Below are positions 34,021 to 42,348 of a stretch of 64,000 bases of DNA, piece after piece; position 1 is the first letter of the stretch; each line of letters begins with the position of its first letter. The position numbers were made by a program, and so were the translations under genes. A model generated the notes under the pieces. The model was given only the letters and a program-made list of their open reading frames with translations. It was not told the origin of the DNA and searched no databases. Source of the DNA: Thermobispora bispora DSM 43833 (GTDB lineage Bacteria; Actinomycetota; Actinomycetes; Streptosporangiales; Streptosporangiaceae); NCBI RefSeq assembly GCF_000092645.1, contig NC_014165.1, positions 1,860,001 through 1,924,000 on the forward strand. The letters are read 5' to 3'.

Positions 34021-35976
34021 TCAGTTGGTCCGCGTGTTGGGCAGGTGGTCGCCGATGTAGCCGACGTAGACCTTGCCGGTCGCCCCGCCCGAGTCGTCGT
34101 AGAAGTAGATGCGCGGCGCCGGGTAGCCGACCTTTCGGAGCTTGATGTGCGCCTCCATCATGACCTGCCCGCCCGGGGCGACGCTCTCCGGGACCCGGAA
34201 GGTCCGGGGCTCGCTGAACTTCGCCCGGGTGACGACCGTCCGCGACTCCCGCATGGCGATCATCCGGGTGGAGATCGTGCGCCGGCCGGCCGGGCCGTTC
34301 GCGCACCAGTCATAGAAGCCGCCGGCGAACTCGCCGGACGAGCGCGCCCGGGCGAAGTCCTCCAGCGCGCACAGGGCGTCCCACGCCTTCGCCGCCCAGG
34401 TGCGGCGCTGCTCGGGGTAGTCGAGGTCGAGACGGGCCGCGGCCTCGTCCGTGTCCCCGATGACCACGTGCGTCAGGGACTTCCGGGCGTGGTCCAGCAT
34501 CTCGCGCATGCCCTCCGGCTCGAACACGTCCTCGCCGGTCACCCCGTGGACCTGCTGCCCGGCCTCGGCGAGCCTGCGCTCCAGCCAGCGGATCCGCGCG
34601 GCCTGCTTCCGCGCGATCGCGTCGGCCTCGCCGTACTCCTCCCAGAGGAGCTCGTTCTCGGTGCGGAGGCGCTCGAGCTCCTCGGCGTGCCGGGCCTCCG
34701 GCGGGTCGGTCCCCCGCAGCTCGGTGAGCATCCGGTACACGACGGCGAGGCGGTCGTCGAGCGCGCGGATCCGGGTGAGGATCTCGCTCTCCCGCGTGCC
34801 GATGGCCAGGTCCATGGCCGCCTCGATCTCGCCCTTCAGCTTGGTGACGACCGTGTCCGCCACGGCGTCGACGAGCTCGGCCAGGTCAGGGGTCGCGGCC
34901 GGGGCGGCGGCCGGCGGGTTCTCCGCCCGGGCCGGCTTCGCGTCCGCGGCCAGGGCCGGCTTCCCGTTCACGGCCCGCTCCGGCTCCGGCCGCTCCGCGG
35001 GCGCGGGCTCGGCCGCCGCGGGCTGGACGGTCACGGCCAGGAGCTTTCGGCGCAGCTCCTCCCGCGCGGGGTCGACGGTGGGCGGCGGGGAGTGCGCGGC
35101 CTGGACGAGCTCGCTCGGCTCGGCCCGGCCGGAGAGGACCCGGTAGACGGCGGAGCGCATCCGCTGGACGTCCTCCGGCAGGGCGCGGCGGGCGGTCTCG
35201 CCGATCACCCGGTCGGCGATGCGGTCGAGGACCGCCCTGCCCTGGCTGCGGAGCGTCGGGCCGCCGGTGACCGGGTGCAGGAACGGGGTGCGCGGATCGG
35301 CGGGGTTGAGCGGGCCGTAGTAGGTGCGGATCCCGCCGCCGTACACCTCGAGCTGGTTTCCGAGCGCACGGTTGAACCGGTCCTGGGTGCGCCGGTCGGC
35401 GAGGAAGGCGACCACCGCGGTCCCGGCGATCGCGGTGGCGAGGTAGTCGGCGTGCTCCCGGCTCTCCTCGCGGCCCCGCTCGTCCGGGGAGACCACGATG
35501 ATCGGCACCCTCCGCTGGGGGTCGAGCACCTCGCCGGTGAGATGGTCGACCTCGTCCTCACTGACCACCCAGGCGCTGTCCGGCAGGTGGGTCCTGCCGT
35601 CGGTGACATGGGCGGTGCGCAGGTACGCGGGGACGAATCCCGGCGCGTAGGGCTGGACCTCGGTCTCCCCGAGCTGGTCGACGGTGACAATGGCCCAGGC
35701 GGTGACGCCGTTCATGGCCTCGGCGTACACCACTCTGGTGCGGAGCGACCCGGCTCCGGACGGCTCCTCTAAGGTGTAACTGCCGCAGTCTCTGCTCTGC
35801 CGTACCGTGAGCCGTATTTCGCCCGCGGTGTGCTCGGCCCGCGGCACGCCGGCCTCGATCCGCGGCAGTCCTTTCGCTTCCACCCAGTCGGAGAACGTAC
35901 GGCGGAGCCGGATGGAGATCGGGTTCAGCTTGTCCCGCAGTAACGCCTGGTACAACTGCTCCGTTCGCCTCTTCAT
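34021..35976 (-). CDS. 651-residue coiled-coil protein of unknown function, divergent from a DNA methylase
   Basis: I do not recognise the family. Visible parts are: an N-terminal alpha/beta region (about 1-250, with VPIIVVSPDERGREESREHADYLATAIAG and a VYGGGIRTYYGPLNP segment), a Pro/Ala-rich linker (about 320-390), a coiled coil (about 400-500, including RLRTENELLWEEYGEADAI), and a conserved-looking C-terminus (about 545-651) ending ARIYFYDDSGG then KVYVGYIGDHLPNTRTN. The first region recalls polypeptides that handle a nucleotide or RNA end, and the C-terminal pattern recalls domains at the ends of bacterial conflict proteins, but both are impressions. It is divergent from the HTH-methylase-TRD fusion across a 462-nt AT-richer spacer, so it is a candidate effector partner. 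No nuclease motif is certain. Confidence 0.7.
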   Translation of the reverse strand: MKRRTEQLYQALLRDKLNPISIRLRRTFSDWVEAKGLPRIEAGVPRAEHTAGEIRLTVRQSRDCGSYTLEEPSGAGSLRTRVVYAEAMNGVTAWAIVTVDQLGETEVQPYAPGFVPAYLRTAHVTDGRTHLPDSAWVVSEDEVDHLTGEVLDPQRRVPIIVVSPDERGREESREHADYLATAIAGTAVVAFLADRRTQDRFNRALGNQLEVYGGGIRTYYGPLNPADPRTPFLHPVTGGPTLRSQGRAVLDRIADRVIGETARRALPEDVQRMRSAVYRVLSGRAEPSELVQAAHSPPPTVDPAREELRRKLLAVTVQPAAAEPAPAERPEPERAVNGKPALAADAKPARAENPPAAAPAATPDLAELVDAVADTVVTKLKGEIEAAMDLAIGTRESEILTRIRALDDRLAVVYRMLTELRGTDPPEARHAEELERLRTENELLWEEYGEADAIARKQAARIRWLERRLAEAGQQVHGVTGEDVFEPEGMREMLDHARKSLTHVVIGDTDEAAARLDLDYPEQRRTWAAKAWDALCALEDFARARSSGEFAGGFYDWCANGPAGRRTISTRMIAMRESRTVVTRAKFSEPRTFRVPESVAPGGQVMMEAHIKLRKVGYPAPRIYFYDDSGGATGKVYVGYIGDHLPNTRTN

Positions 35977-36438
35977 CGTGCAAGATCCACCCCGTCGTCG
36001 TGGAGTCGGTTCGCCGCTGAGGGGCCCGGCGGTGGGGTCCGTCCGGGGCCCTCATCTTTCGATGACGTTCGAAAGCCGGTTGATGTTTGGCCGAGTTTTC
36101 CGCCGGCGACGATATATCGTGAATTCTGTGCACTGAGTGTTGTTCTGTGTACGATTGAGATTGATGCCAAATGCGGGATCGGCGCCGTCCGCGGTCGGGT
36201 GGAGGTCGTTTGCGGCCGTAGGTTCGCGATCGTGAACGGTCGTGCGGCCGGTTGGAGATCGTCATATCGCCGCGTAGCCACATAGTGGCAGCAGCGTGAG
36301 CAGGAACGTTCCGGCGCCGGGGAGACGGCGGCGATCGTGATGTGAAACCCACACACACCGGAGGCCCCGGCCCGCACCGGCTCGCCGAATGCAGTACGTT
36401 GACAACGACGCCATTACGGCGATCAGGAGAGGCAGTCA
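35977..36438. promoter_or_regulatory. AT-richer divergent control region
   Basis: 462 nt clearly less GC-rich than the surroundings. Contains a perfect 12-bp palindrome ACGATATATCGT (36109-36120), a direct repeat TTCTGTG (36124-36130 and 36143-36149), and a near-palindrome GTTCGCGATCGTGAAC (36222-36237, 14 of 16). TACGTT (36395-36400) is a plausible -10 for the methylase gene, whose AGGAGAGG ribosome site lies at 36425-36432. Palindromes of this number suggest tight control of both genes, perhaps by the methylase HTH. Confidence 0.5.
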
Positions 36439-38316
36439 ATGGACGGGGACGGGAGGCCGGAGATGACGGACGACGAGGCCACCGTCACTGCGGCCGACAT
36501 CGCGCGGATCGCCGGAGTCGGCCGGGCGGCGGTGAGCAACTGGCGCCGGCGCTATGCGGACTTCCCCGAGCCGGTCGGCGGCACCGCGAGCAGCCCCACG
36601 TTCTCCCTGAAGGAGATCGAGGAGTGGCTGCGGCTGCAGGGCAAGGTCCAGGCCCTGCCGCTCCGCGAGCGCGCCTGGCAGCAGATCCGCGCCGCAACCG
36701 ATGACCTGCGCCTCGGCGAGGCCGTGGCGGAAGCCGCCGAGCTGCTCTGCGGCAAGGGGACGCCGCGGCTCGTGCCCCAACAGGCCGTGGAGCTGCTCAA
36801 GGAGTACCGCGAGCAGAGCGGTGAGGAGGCCGTGCGCTTCCTCCTCGACCGCTACGCCGAGGTCCACTCCCGCCGGCTCGCCGAGACGCCGCCCGAGGTG
36901 GCCGAGTTCATGGCACGGCTGGCCGGCCCGGGCGTCCGCACCGTCCTCGACCCCGCCTGCGGGCTGGGCATCCTGCTCTCCGCCATGAAGGGCGTCGAGC
37001 ACGCCTACGGGCAGGAGATCGAGGAGGCGCTGGCGCGGATCGCCAAGATCAGGCTGGACCTCACCGGGATCCCGGGCGAGGTGCGGGCCGGGGACTCGCT
37101 CCGCGACGACGCCTGGCCGGATCTCCTGGTCGACGCGGTCGTCTGCCACCCGCCGTTCAACGAGCGCAACTGGGGCTACGACGAGCTGGTGCACAGCCCG
37201 CGGTGGGAGTACGGCCTGCCGCCGAAGACCGAGTCCGAGCTCGCGTGGGTGCAGCACGCGCTCTCCCACCTCGTCCCCGGCGGCCTCGCGCTGCTCCTGC
37301 TCCCGGCCGTGGTCGCCGCTCGCCGGTCGGGGCGGCGGATCCGCAGCAACCTGCTCCGGCGCGGCGCCCTGCAGGCGGTGATCGGGCTGTCCGCGAAGAC
37401 CGTCGGCGGCACCGGCCTGCCGGTGCACATCTGGATCCTCCGCAAGCCCGCGGACGACGGCCCGCCCCCGTCCCGGGTGCTCATGGCCGAAGCGGAGCCG
37501 GGCACCTTCGACGAGGTCATCGAGGTCTGGCGCGAGTTCCAGGCCGATCGCGAACGGGAGATCGACCGGCCCGGCCTGTGCCGTACCGTGCCCGTCATCG
37601 AGCTGGTCGACGACGCCGTCGACGTCACGCCCGGGCGGTACGTGGGCGCCCAGGAGGTCTCCGCGAGCGACTTCCCCGCGATCCGGGAGAGGCTCCTCCG
37701 CGGTCTCAAGCGGACCATCGAGCTGATCCCCGAGGCGGTCCCCGGCGGCGGCCGCACCATGCCCCTGGTGACCGTGTCCGAGCTGGAGCGGATCGGCGCC
37801 CTGGAGATGGTCCAGGCCGGGCGGTTCGAGATCGACGGCACCGGCCAGCCGGTCATCACCGATCAGGATCTGCTCTCCGGTTCGCGGCCGCGGGGGCAGA
37901 CCAGCCCGGAGGGCCGGATCCGCCTGCGGCCGGGGGACGTCGTGGTCGCGGTCCGCGGCGGGGAGCTCGCCGCCCGGGTCATCCGGGAGAGCGGGCTGCT
38001 GCTCGGGCCACGGCTCACCCTGCTCCGGCCCGACCCCGCGCACCTCGACGCCGACTTCCTCGCCGGGTTCCTCCAAGCCACCGCCGCCGTGGCCGGCACC
38101 CCGTCCGGGATCGGCCGGTTCGACCCACGCCGTTCCCAGGTGCCGCGCCTGCCCCTGGAGGAGCAACGCAGGTACGGCGAGGCCTTCCGCCGGATCGCCG
38201 AGTTCGGCGACCAGCTCCGCGAGATCGAGCAGGCGGCGCACCGGGCGCTGGTCTCCATCGCGCTGGGCTTCGTCACCGGGACGCTGACCCCGCCCCCCGG
38301 CCGCGGATCCGCGTGA
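36439..38316 (+). CDS. single-chain HTH / N6-adenine methylase / target-recognition fusion
   Basis: A 625-residue protein. Residues 15-68 form a winged helix (ADIARIAGVGRAAVSNWRRRYADFPEP). Residues about 140-400 are a HsdM-like methylase with SAM motif DPACGLG (171-177) and motif IV CHPPFN (236-241). Residues about 440-610 are an HsdS-like half with a target-recognition fold and helical spacer (LPLEEQRRYGEAFRRIAEFG). Type I-like M and S functions are thus on one chain with an added HTH, and no HsdR or helicase is nearby. Motif IV has His where catalytic Asn/Asp/Ser normally stands, so activity is uncertain. The ATG has AGGAGAGG at 6 nt. It is divergent from the 651-residue protein. Confidence 0.85.
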   Translation: MDGDGRPEMTDDEATVTAADIARIAGVGRAAVSNWRRRYADFPEPVGGTASSPTFSLKEIEEWLRLQGKVQALPLRERAWQQIRAATDDLRLGEAVAEAAELLCGKGTPRLVPQQAVELLKEYREQSGEEAVRFLLDRYAEVHSRRLAETPPEVAEFMARLAGPGVRTVLDPACGLGILLSAMKGVEHAYGQEIEEALARIAKIRLDLTGIPGEVRAGDSLRDDAWPDLLVDAVVCHPPFNERNWGYDELVHSPRWEYGLPPKTESELAWVQHALSHLVPGGLALLLLPAVVAARRSGRRIRSNLLRRGALQAVIGLSAKTVGGTGLPVHIWILRKPADDGPPPSRVLMAEAEPGTFDEVIEVWREFQADREREIDRPGLCRTVPVIELVDDAVDVTPGRYVGAQEVSASDFPAIRERLLRGLKRTIELIPEAVPGGGRTMPLVTVSELERIGALEMVQAGRFEIDGTGQPVITDQDLLSGSRPRGQTSPEGRIRLRPGDVVVAVRGGELAARVIRESGLLLGPRLTLLRPDPAHLDADFLAGFLQATAAVAGTPSGIGRFDPRRSQVPRLPLEEQRRYGEAFRRIAEFGDQLREIEQAAHRALVSIALGFVTGTLTPPPGRGSA

Positions 38317-38422
38317 CCGCCGCCCCAGCCGCGGGACGCGATCGGCGGTGGCCGGGCTCCGGGCCCGCGCGACCGCGCCCCCCGCGGAAGGCCGCTGATC
38401 GGCGGTGGCTAGGCTCCCGGGC

Positions 38423-38902
38423 ATGAAGTTCGCCACCGCCGATCTGATCGACGAGTTCGACGCCGAGCTGGCCAGCTGTGAGACGCAGTTCATCCAGTAC
38501 GGGGGACGCACCGCGTTCGCGGGGCCGATCGCGACCATCCGCTGCTTCCGCGACAACGCCCTGGTGAAGCGGGTTCTCAGCGGCCCGGGGGAGGGCCGGG
38601 TGCTGGTGGTCGACGGCGGCGGCTCCCTCGCCTCGGCCCTCATGGGCGACGTGATCGCCCGGTCCGCCGTGGAGAACGGCTGGGCCGGCGTGGTGATCAA
38701 CGGGGCGGTGCGGGACGTGGCGACCCTGCGCACCCTGGACCTCGGCATAAAGGCGCTCGGGTCGAACCCGCGCAAGAGCGCCAAGGACGGCGCCGGGGAG
38801 GTGGACGTGCCGGTGAGCTTCGGGGGAGTGGAGTTCCGCCCCGGGCACTGGCTCTACAGCGACGAGGACGGCATCGTCGTGGCCGCCCGCCGCCTCATTT
38901 GA
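38423..38902 (+). CDS. RraA-like / 4-hydroxy-4-methyl-2-oxoglutarate aldolase family protein
   Basis: A 159-residue protein of the RraA superfamily: TADLIDEF near the start, [23 protein letters not shown] and [11 protein letters not shown] with the metal/pyruvate-binding Arg-Asp, and [11 protein letters not shown] at the end. Family members are class II HMG/CHA aldolases, or in E. coli inhibit RNase E. There is no Shine-Dalgarno sequence; TAGGCT lies 7 nt before the ATG, so a leaderless transcript is likely. The GTG at 38405 is inside that promoter and less likely. It is not obviously linked to the methylase. Confidence 0.87.
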   Translation: MKFATADLIDEFDAELASCETQFIQYGGRTAFAGPIATIRCFRDNALVKRVLSGPGEGRVLVVDGGGSLASALMGDVIARSAVENGWAGVVINGAVRDVATLRTLDLGIKALGSNPRKSAKDGAGEVDVPVSFGGVEFRPGHWLYSDEDGIVVAARRLI

Positions 38903-38949
38903 TCAGGCCTGCTCGCACCGCGCACGTGAGCGCGTGTGCGAGCGTGGCC

Positions 38950-39097
38950 GGGATCATTCCCGTGTGCGCGGGGAGAAGATGTCGCTCAGATCGTAGAGAG
39001 CCTCGATCGCGCTGATCAGCCCCGCGTGCGCGGGAGAAGCTCCAGGAGCCCTCGTCCGAGCGTTCTCCTCCTGATCATCCCGGCGCGTGGGAGATGG
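38950..39097. CRISPR. decayed type I-E CRISPR remnant, three repeats
   Basis: Repeat-like units at 38950-38978 (GGGATCATTCCCGTGTGCGC, then GGGGAGAAG), 39012-39039 (CTGATCAGCCCCGCGTGCGC, then GGGAGAAG) and 39071-39097 (CTGATCATCCCGGCGCGTGG, then GAGATGG). They surround unique stretches of 33 and 31 nt. They match the well-known actinobacterial I-E repeat, whose start is GGGATCATCCCCGCG, with several substitutions and 1-2 nt losses. There are no cas genes or leader in the window, so this is a relic. Confidence 0.72.
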
Positions 39098-39556
39098 CCT
39101 GGCGGTCATCGGGCCCCTGACGGCGTGCGCGACCGGGTACGCCGGACGGGGCCGCCGGCGGCCTTCGGGTCACGGGCATCCGGTGGCGCCCGTTGGCGCC
39201 GCCGGCGCGGCCGCCCCAAGGCCAGGCCAAGCGCGCCAGGAGGCGGCCGAGCCGGCCCTGCGGCCCGTACCGAGCCCTCGGCCGGGAGAAGCTCACCGCG
39301 ACACCGAGGGCGGCGAGGATGAGCCGGGACGGCACCGGATGGCCGTCCGGGAGGGACCGGCCGAGCGGAAAGGGCATCGCCCGGCGGGGCCGGTGCCCGG
39401 CCTGCCCGCCGGGCGATGCATGAGCCGTCTCGAGCCGTTCCCGGGGCCGGTTGTGCGAAGCGGCCCGCGCCGTGAGCACGGCGCAGGCGTATCCCCCTTC
39501 TGCGTTCGTGCAGGCCCCGCGCTGGCGCGCCGCCTGCGCGCGTGGCGGCCGGGTTC
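39098..39556. other. gap between the CRISPR remnant and the SPW gene
   Basis: About 460 nt of GC-rich sequence. Overlapping frames on both strands exist but none has a recognisable domain or a good start signal. I see no further repeat units and no attachment site. Confidence 0.4.
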
Positions 39557-39994
39557 CTACCGCCGGCCGCGTGAGCGGAACCGCATGGCGACCATCATCG
39601 CCGCCAGGCCGAGCACGAGGATGACGATCCCGGTGATGATGTTGTTCGTGATCATGCCCCCGGTGCGCACGTCACCGCCGCGCACCAGCCAGGGCGAGAA
39701 GATCGTCCAGAGGCCGAGCAGCGGGATGACCCAGCTCACTCCGTAGGTGCGGCCGAAGGCCCAGGCGCAGCCCAGGGCAAGGGCGGCCACCATCAGGCCG
39801 ACGATGAGGTTGTTCACGGTGAGGGCCGTATTGCCCACGAACCCGACGATCCACGGCGAGATGGCGAGGTACACACCCGCGAGCAAGGTGAGTCCGTCCA
39901 TCATCTGGGCGGGAGGCGTGGAGCCCGCCTCGTCGTATGTCCGGCGCAGTTCCGCTACGTCGGGATGGTGCTCTACGCCAGCGGGTCGGACCAT
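39557..39994 (-). CDS. SPW-repeat membrane protein
   Basis: A 145-residue protein with four hydrophobic segments arranged as two repeats, each containing the SPW motif: ISPWIVGFVG and FSPWLVRGG. SPW-repeat proteins are small polytopic membrane proteins of unknown function. A polar N-terminus of about 35 residues precedes the first helix. The ATG at 39994 has GGGTGG upstream. It shows no operon link. Confidence 0.8.
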   Translation of the reverse strand: MVRPAGVEHHPDVAELRRTYDEAGSTPPAQMMDGLTLLAGVYLAISPWIVGFVGNTALTVNNLIVGLMVAALALGCAWAFGRTYGVSWVIPLLGLWTIFSPWLVRGGDVRTGGMITNNIITGIVILVLGLAAMMVAMRFRSRGRR

Positions 39995-40492
39995 GTCGTT
40001 ACCACCCTTTCCTGGTCCGCGGTACCGACACCCCGGCATGTACCCGAGCACATCCTGATAAGCCCTGACCCATACCAAAGATCGGTTTTGATCCGGTAAG
40101 CGAGGAGTCGGGTTGATCAACTTACCCGCCGGCATGGGCCACGCCGGGGTTCTCCGCGCCGCCTGCGTGTCGCTGGGCGCGCAGAGCCCGCGGCGGCCCC
40201 GCACGCCGGCGAGCATTCTCGATCGGAGGGGATCATCGGCCGGAACGTGGATTGCCGCGCCGAGCCCAGGGCTCGCCGCCCCGATGACCTTCGCCGCTGC
40301 CCGACGGGGCGGCACGGACCGGCAGCGGAATCGTGATCTCCTCATACCTGACCGGAGTCGTCGTGAACCCGCGGCCCGAATTCACAGCGGGACCCACACG
40401 GGAAGGCGCATCCCGCCGGGCTCGGGCGGGACGCGCCTCCTTCCACGGGCGATGTGCCGGGGAACGCAACCGGACCGGGCGGAGCGTCCGGC
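39995..40492. other. gap between the SPW and 40.5-kb genes
   Basis: About 500 nt. An AT-richer segment at 40065-40125 may be the SPW promoter; a strong hairpin lies at 40404-40438 (listed separately). No gene is supported. Confidence 0.4.
40404..40438 (-). terminator. stem-loop downstream of the 40.5-kb membrane-protein gene
   Basis: AGGCGCATCCCGCC pairs with GGCGGGACGCGCCT: 13 of 14 pairs with one A/C mismatch and a 7-nt loop. It lies 55 nt past the stop of the minus-strand gene. Confidence 0.65.
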
Positions 40493-41083
40493 TCAGCCGG
40501 AGGAGACGGGCTGGTACCGCTCGGCTCCGACCTGCGGCCGCTCCGCGGGCGCCTGCCGCCGCTGCGCCCGGCGGTTCACCGCGTACGCCACCAGTGCCGC
40601 GGCGGTCGCACAGCCGGTGGTCAGCGCGCCCACCTTGCCGCCGCTCTTGACCGGCGCCCCCCTGCCCATCACGACCGGGGCCGCCTTGATCACGCGGGAC
40701 GGTCCCTTGGCCGCGGGCGGCCCGGCCGGGCGCAGCCACGCCTTGATCCACCAGGCCTCGGCGATCGCGTCGGCCAGGTACGTCGGCCGGATCCGGCCGC
40801 GGGTGACGTAGATCAGATCGATCGCCAAGAGGGTGGCGGCCGTGGCGATGCCGATCCGGCGGGCGTGCCGTACGCCCTCGGGGGAGGAGGCCGCGCGGAG
40901 CTGGCTCCAGCCCACCGCGGCGAGCAGCCCGGCGACCGTCAGCTCCAGCCAGGTGTCGGTCTTGGGGCCGAAAACCTTCTCGAAGCTGCGCCGGTGGACG
41001 ATCGGCCACAGGCCGCCCACCAGGTTGAAGAATCCCTGAGCGCGGGCGAGGTCCGCCCGTTCAGTTCGGTCGCGGTCAGTCAT
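40493..41083 (-). CDS. hypothetical membrane protein
   Basis: A 196-residue protein. The N-terminal half has three to four hydrophobic segments with a recognisable pattern ARAQGFFNLVGGLWPIVHRRSFE and GPKTDTWLE, seen in small membrane proteins of unknown function across bacteria. The C-terminal half is Pro/Ala/Arg-rich with one more weak hydrophobic stretch (VGALTTGCATAAALVAYAVN). There is no clear Shine-Dalgarno sequence. It starts 65 nt downstream of the kinase operon on the same strand and may be read through from it. Confidence 0.65.
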   Translation of the reverse strand: MTDRDRTERADLARAQGFFNLVGGLWPIVHRRSFEKVFGPKTDTWLELTVAGLLAAVGWSQLRAASSPEGVRHARRIGIATAATLLAIDLIYVTRGRIRPTYLADAIAEAWWIKAWLRPAGPPAAKGPSRVIKAAPVVMGRGAPVKSGGKVGALTTGCATAAALVAYAVNRRAQRRQAPAERPQVGAERYQPVSSG

Positions 41084-41148
41084 AGGCGGCAGATGCCCCG
41101 CGACATAACGGGCAAACGTTGCAAATGACCTTCCGTTGCGCGGCCGGT

Positions 41149-42348
41149 TCAGCCGCGGCGATCGCCGGCCCGCGCTGAGCCGTCGTCCTCACCCGCCCCG
41201 GATTCCGGGGCGGGCCGCCCTGCCGAGGGCGCCGGCCTGGTCACCGGCACGGGTTTCGGCCGCGGGGCCGCGCCGAGCGGCGCCATGTCCCCGGGTGAGG
41301 CACGCCGTACCGGCCGGGCGACCGGAACCGTGGCCCGCCCGGACGCCGGTGCGGAGGGTTGTGGCGGCGGACTCGGGTCCCGGGGCGCGGGCGTGCGCAC
41401 CGGGACGCTGCCCCGCTCCTCCCCGGGCAGGCGGATGGGGGCGGCGCGCGGCAGCGGAGCGGTGGCGGGCCGCTGCGGAGGGCGGGTCACGGCGATGCGC
41501 CTGCGGCCGCTCAGCGCCTGCACCCACTCGGCCGCGACCGGCCGGGTGCCGTACGGCCCCTGGGCGCGGGCGAACAGGTCCCGCACCGCGGCGGCCACCT
41601 CCGCGGGCAGGCCGGGGAGGAACGCGGGCTCCCGGCCCGGCCGCAGGTCCGGGCTCTGGCAGAGCACCCGGCCGATGAGGAGGGCGAGCTTGTACCGGTC
41701 GGTGTCCAGGTCGGGGCCGCTGGGCGGCTGGCAAGGATCGTCCCAGTCGGGGGTGTGCGCCTGCGGCAGCACCGGCTGCCCCGCGTGCCGCCGCATGCCG
41801 TCGCAGTCGATCAGGAAGACCCGGTACGGCGGGCCCGGACGCCAGAGGATGTTGCGGAACGACAGGTCCCCGATCACCCACCCGTGCTTGTGGAGCAGGT
41901 CGACCAGCCGGGCGGCCTGCTCCGCGATCTTGAGCCGGCCCCGGATGTCCGGCTGGTGGAGGCTCGCCCAGGACCAGTTCGGCCGGTACAGCAGGTACTG
42001 CAGCTCGACGAGCTTGAGCTTTCCGCCGATCGGGCCGTAGAAGTCGCCCGGGACCTCGGGCATGAGGAACCCGGTGACCCGGTTCCCGTCCACGACCCGG
42101 GCGACCGGCCAGGCGCACTGGGTGAGCAGCCCGTCCTGGTCCCCGGCCGTCAGCCGGTGGGCGAAGTCGACGAGCTCGGCAAGCGCGGCGCCGTTCACCT
42201 GCCCCGCCTGCCGCAGGTACTCCTTGTAGACGAAACCGGCTGCGCCCTGCACCCGGGAGACCACGCCCTGGCCGCCCTCGCCCAAGGGCTCAGGGTCGAG
42301 GACGAGCGAGTTCCGGTCCACATCCGACGGGTGCGGGGTGAAGGTCAT
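41149..42348 (-). CDS. kinase-like protein of a TerY-type phosphorylation triad
   Basis: A 399-residue protein: an N-terminal kinase fold (about 15-290) and a Pro/Arg-rich tail (about 300-399). The glycine loop is LGEGGQGVVSRV, the lysine is Lys42 in FVYKEY, the catalytic loop is HGWVIGDLSFRNIL with Asp161 and Asn166, and the metal site is IDCDG at 181. Asp and Asn are kept but the HRD triplet reads IGD. It overlaps the phosphatase gene by 4 nt. Together with the PP2C and vWA genes it forms the known TerY-P arrangement (vWA, phosphatase, kinase), so it probably phosphorylates the vWA protein or a membrane partner (inference). It is the last gene of the operon. Confidence 0.8.
   Translation of the reverse strand: MTFTPHPSDVDRNSLVLDPEPLGEGGQGVVSRVQGAAGFVYKEYLRQAGQVNGAALAELVDFAHRLTAGDQDGLLTQCAWPVARVVDGNRVTGFLMPEVPGDFYGPIGGKLKLVELQYLLYRPNWSWASLHQPDIRGRLKIAEQAARLVDLLHKHGWVIGDLSFRNILWRPGPPYRVFLIDCDGMRRHAGQPVLPQAHTPDWDDPCQPPSGPDLDTDRYKLALLIGRVLCQSPDLRPGREPAFLPGLPAEVAAAVRDLFARAQGPYGTRPVAAEWVQALSGRRRIAVTRPPQRPATAPLPRAAPIRLPGEERGSVPVRTPAPRDPSPPPQPSAPASGRATVPVARPVRRASPGDMAPLGAAPRPKPVPVTRPAPSAGRPAPESGAGEDDGSARAGDRRG

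Noticed and set aside
29193-36295. TAGTGGCAG motif at 29194, 29826 and 36285
   Set aside because: Three 9-mers in 64 kb without common position relative to genes; could be chance.
39075-39479. Minus-strand ORF of 134 codons after the CRISPR remnant
   Set aside because: Overlaps the third CRISPR-like repeat, has no ribosome site and no recognisable domain beyond a short hydrophobic stretch.
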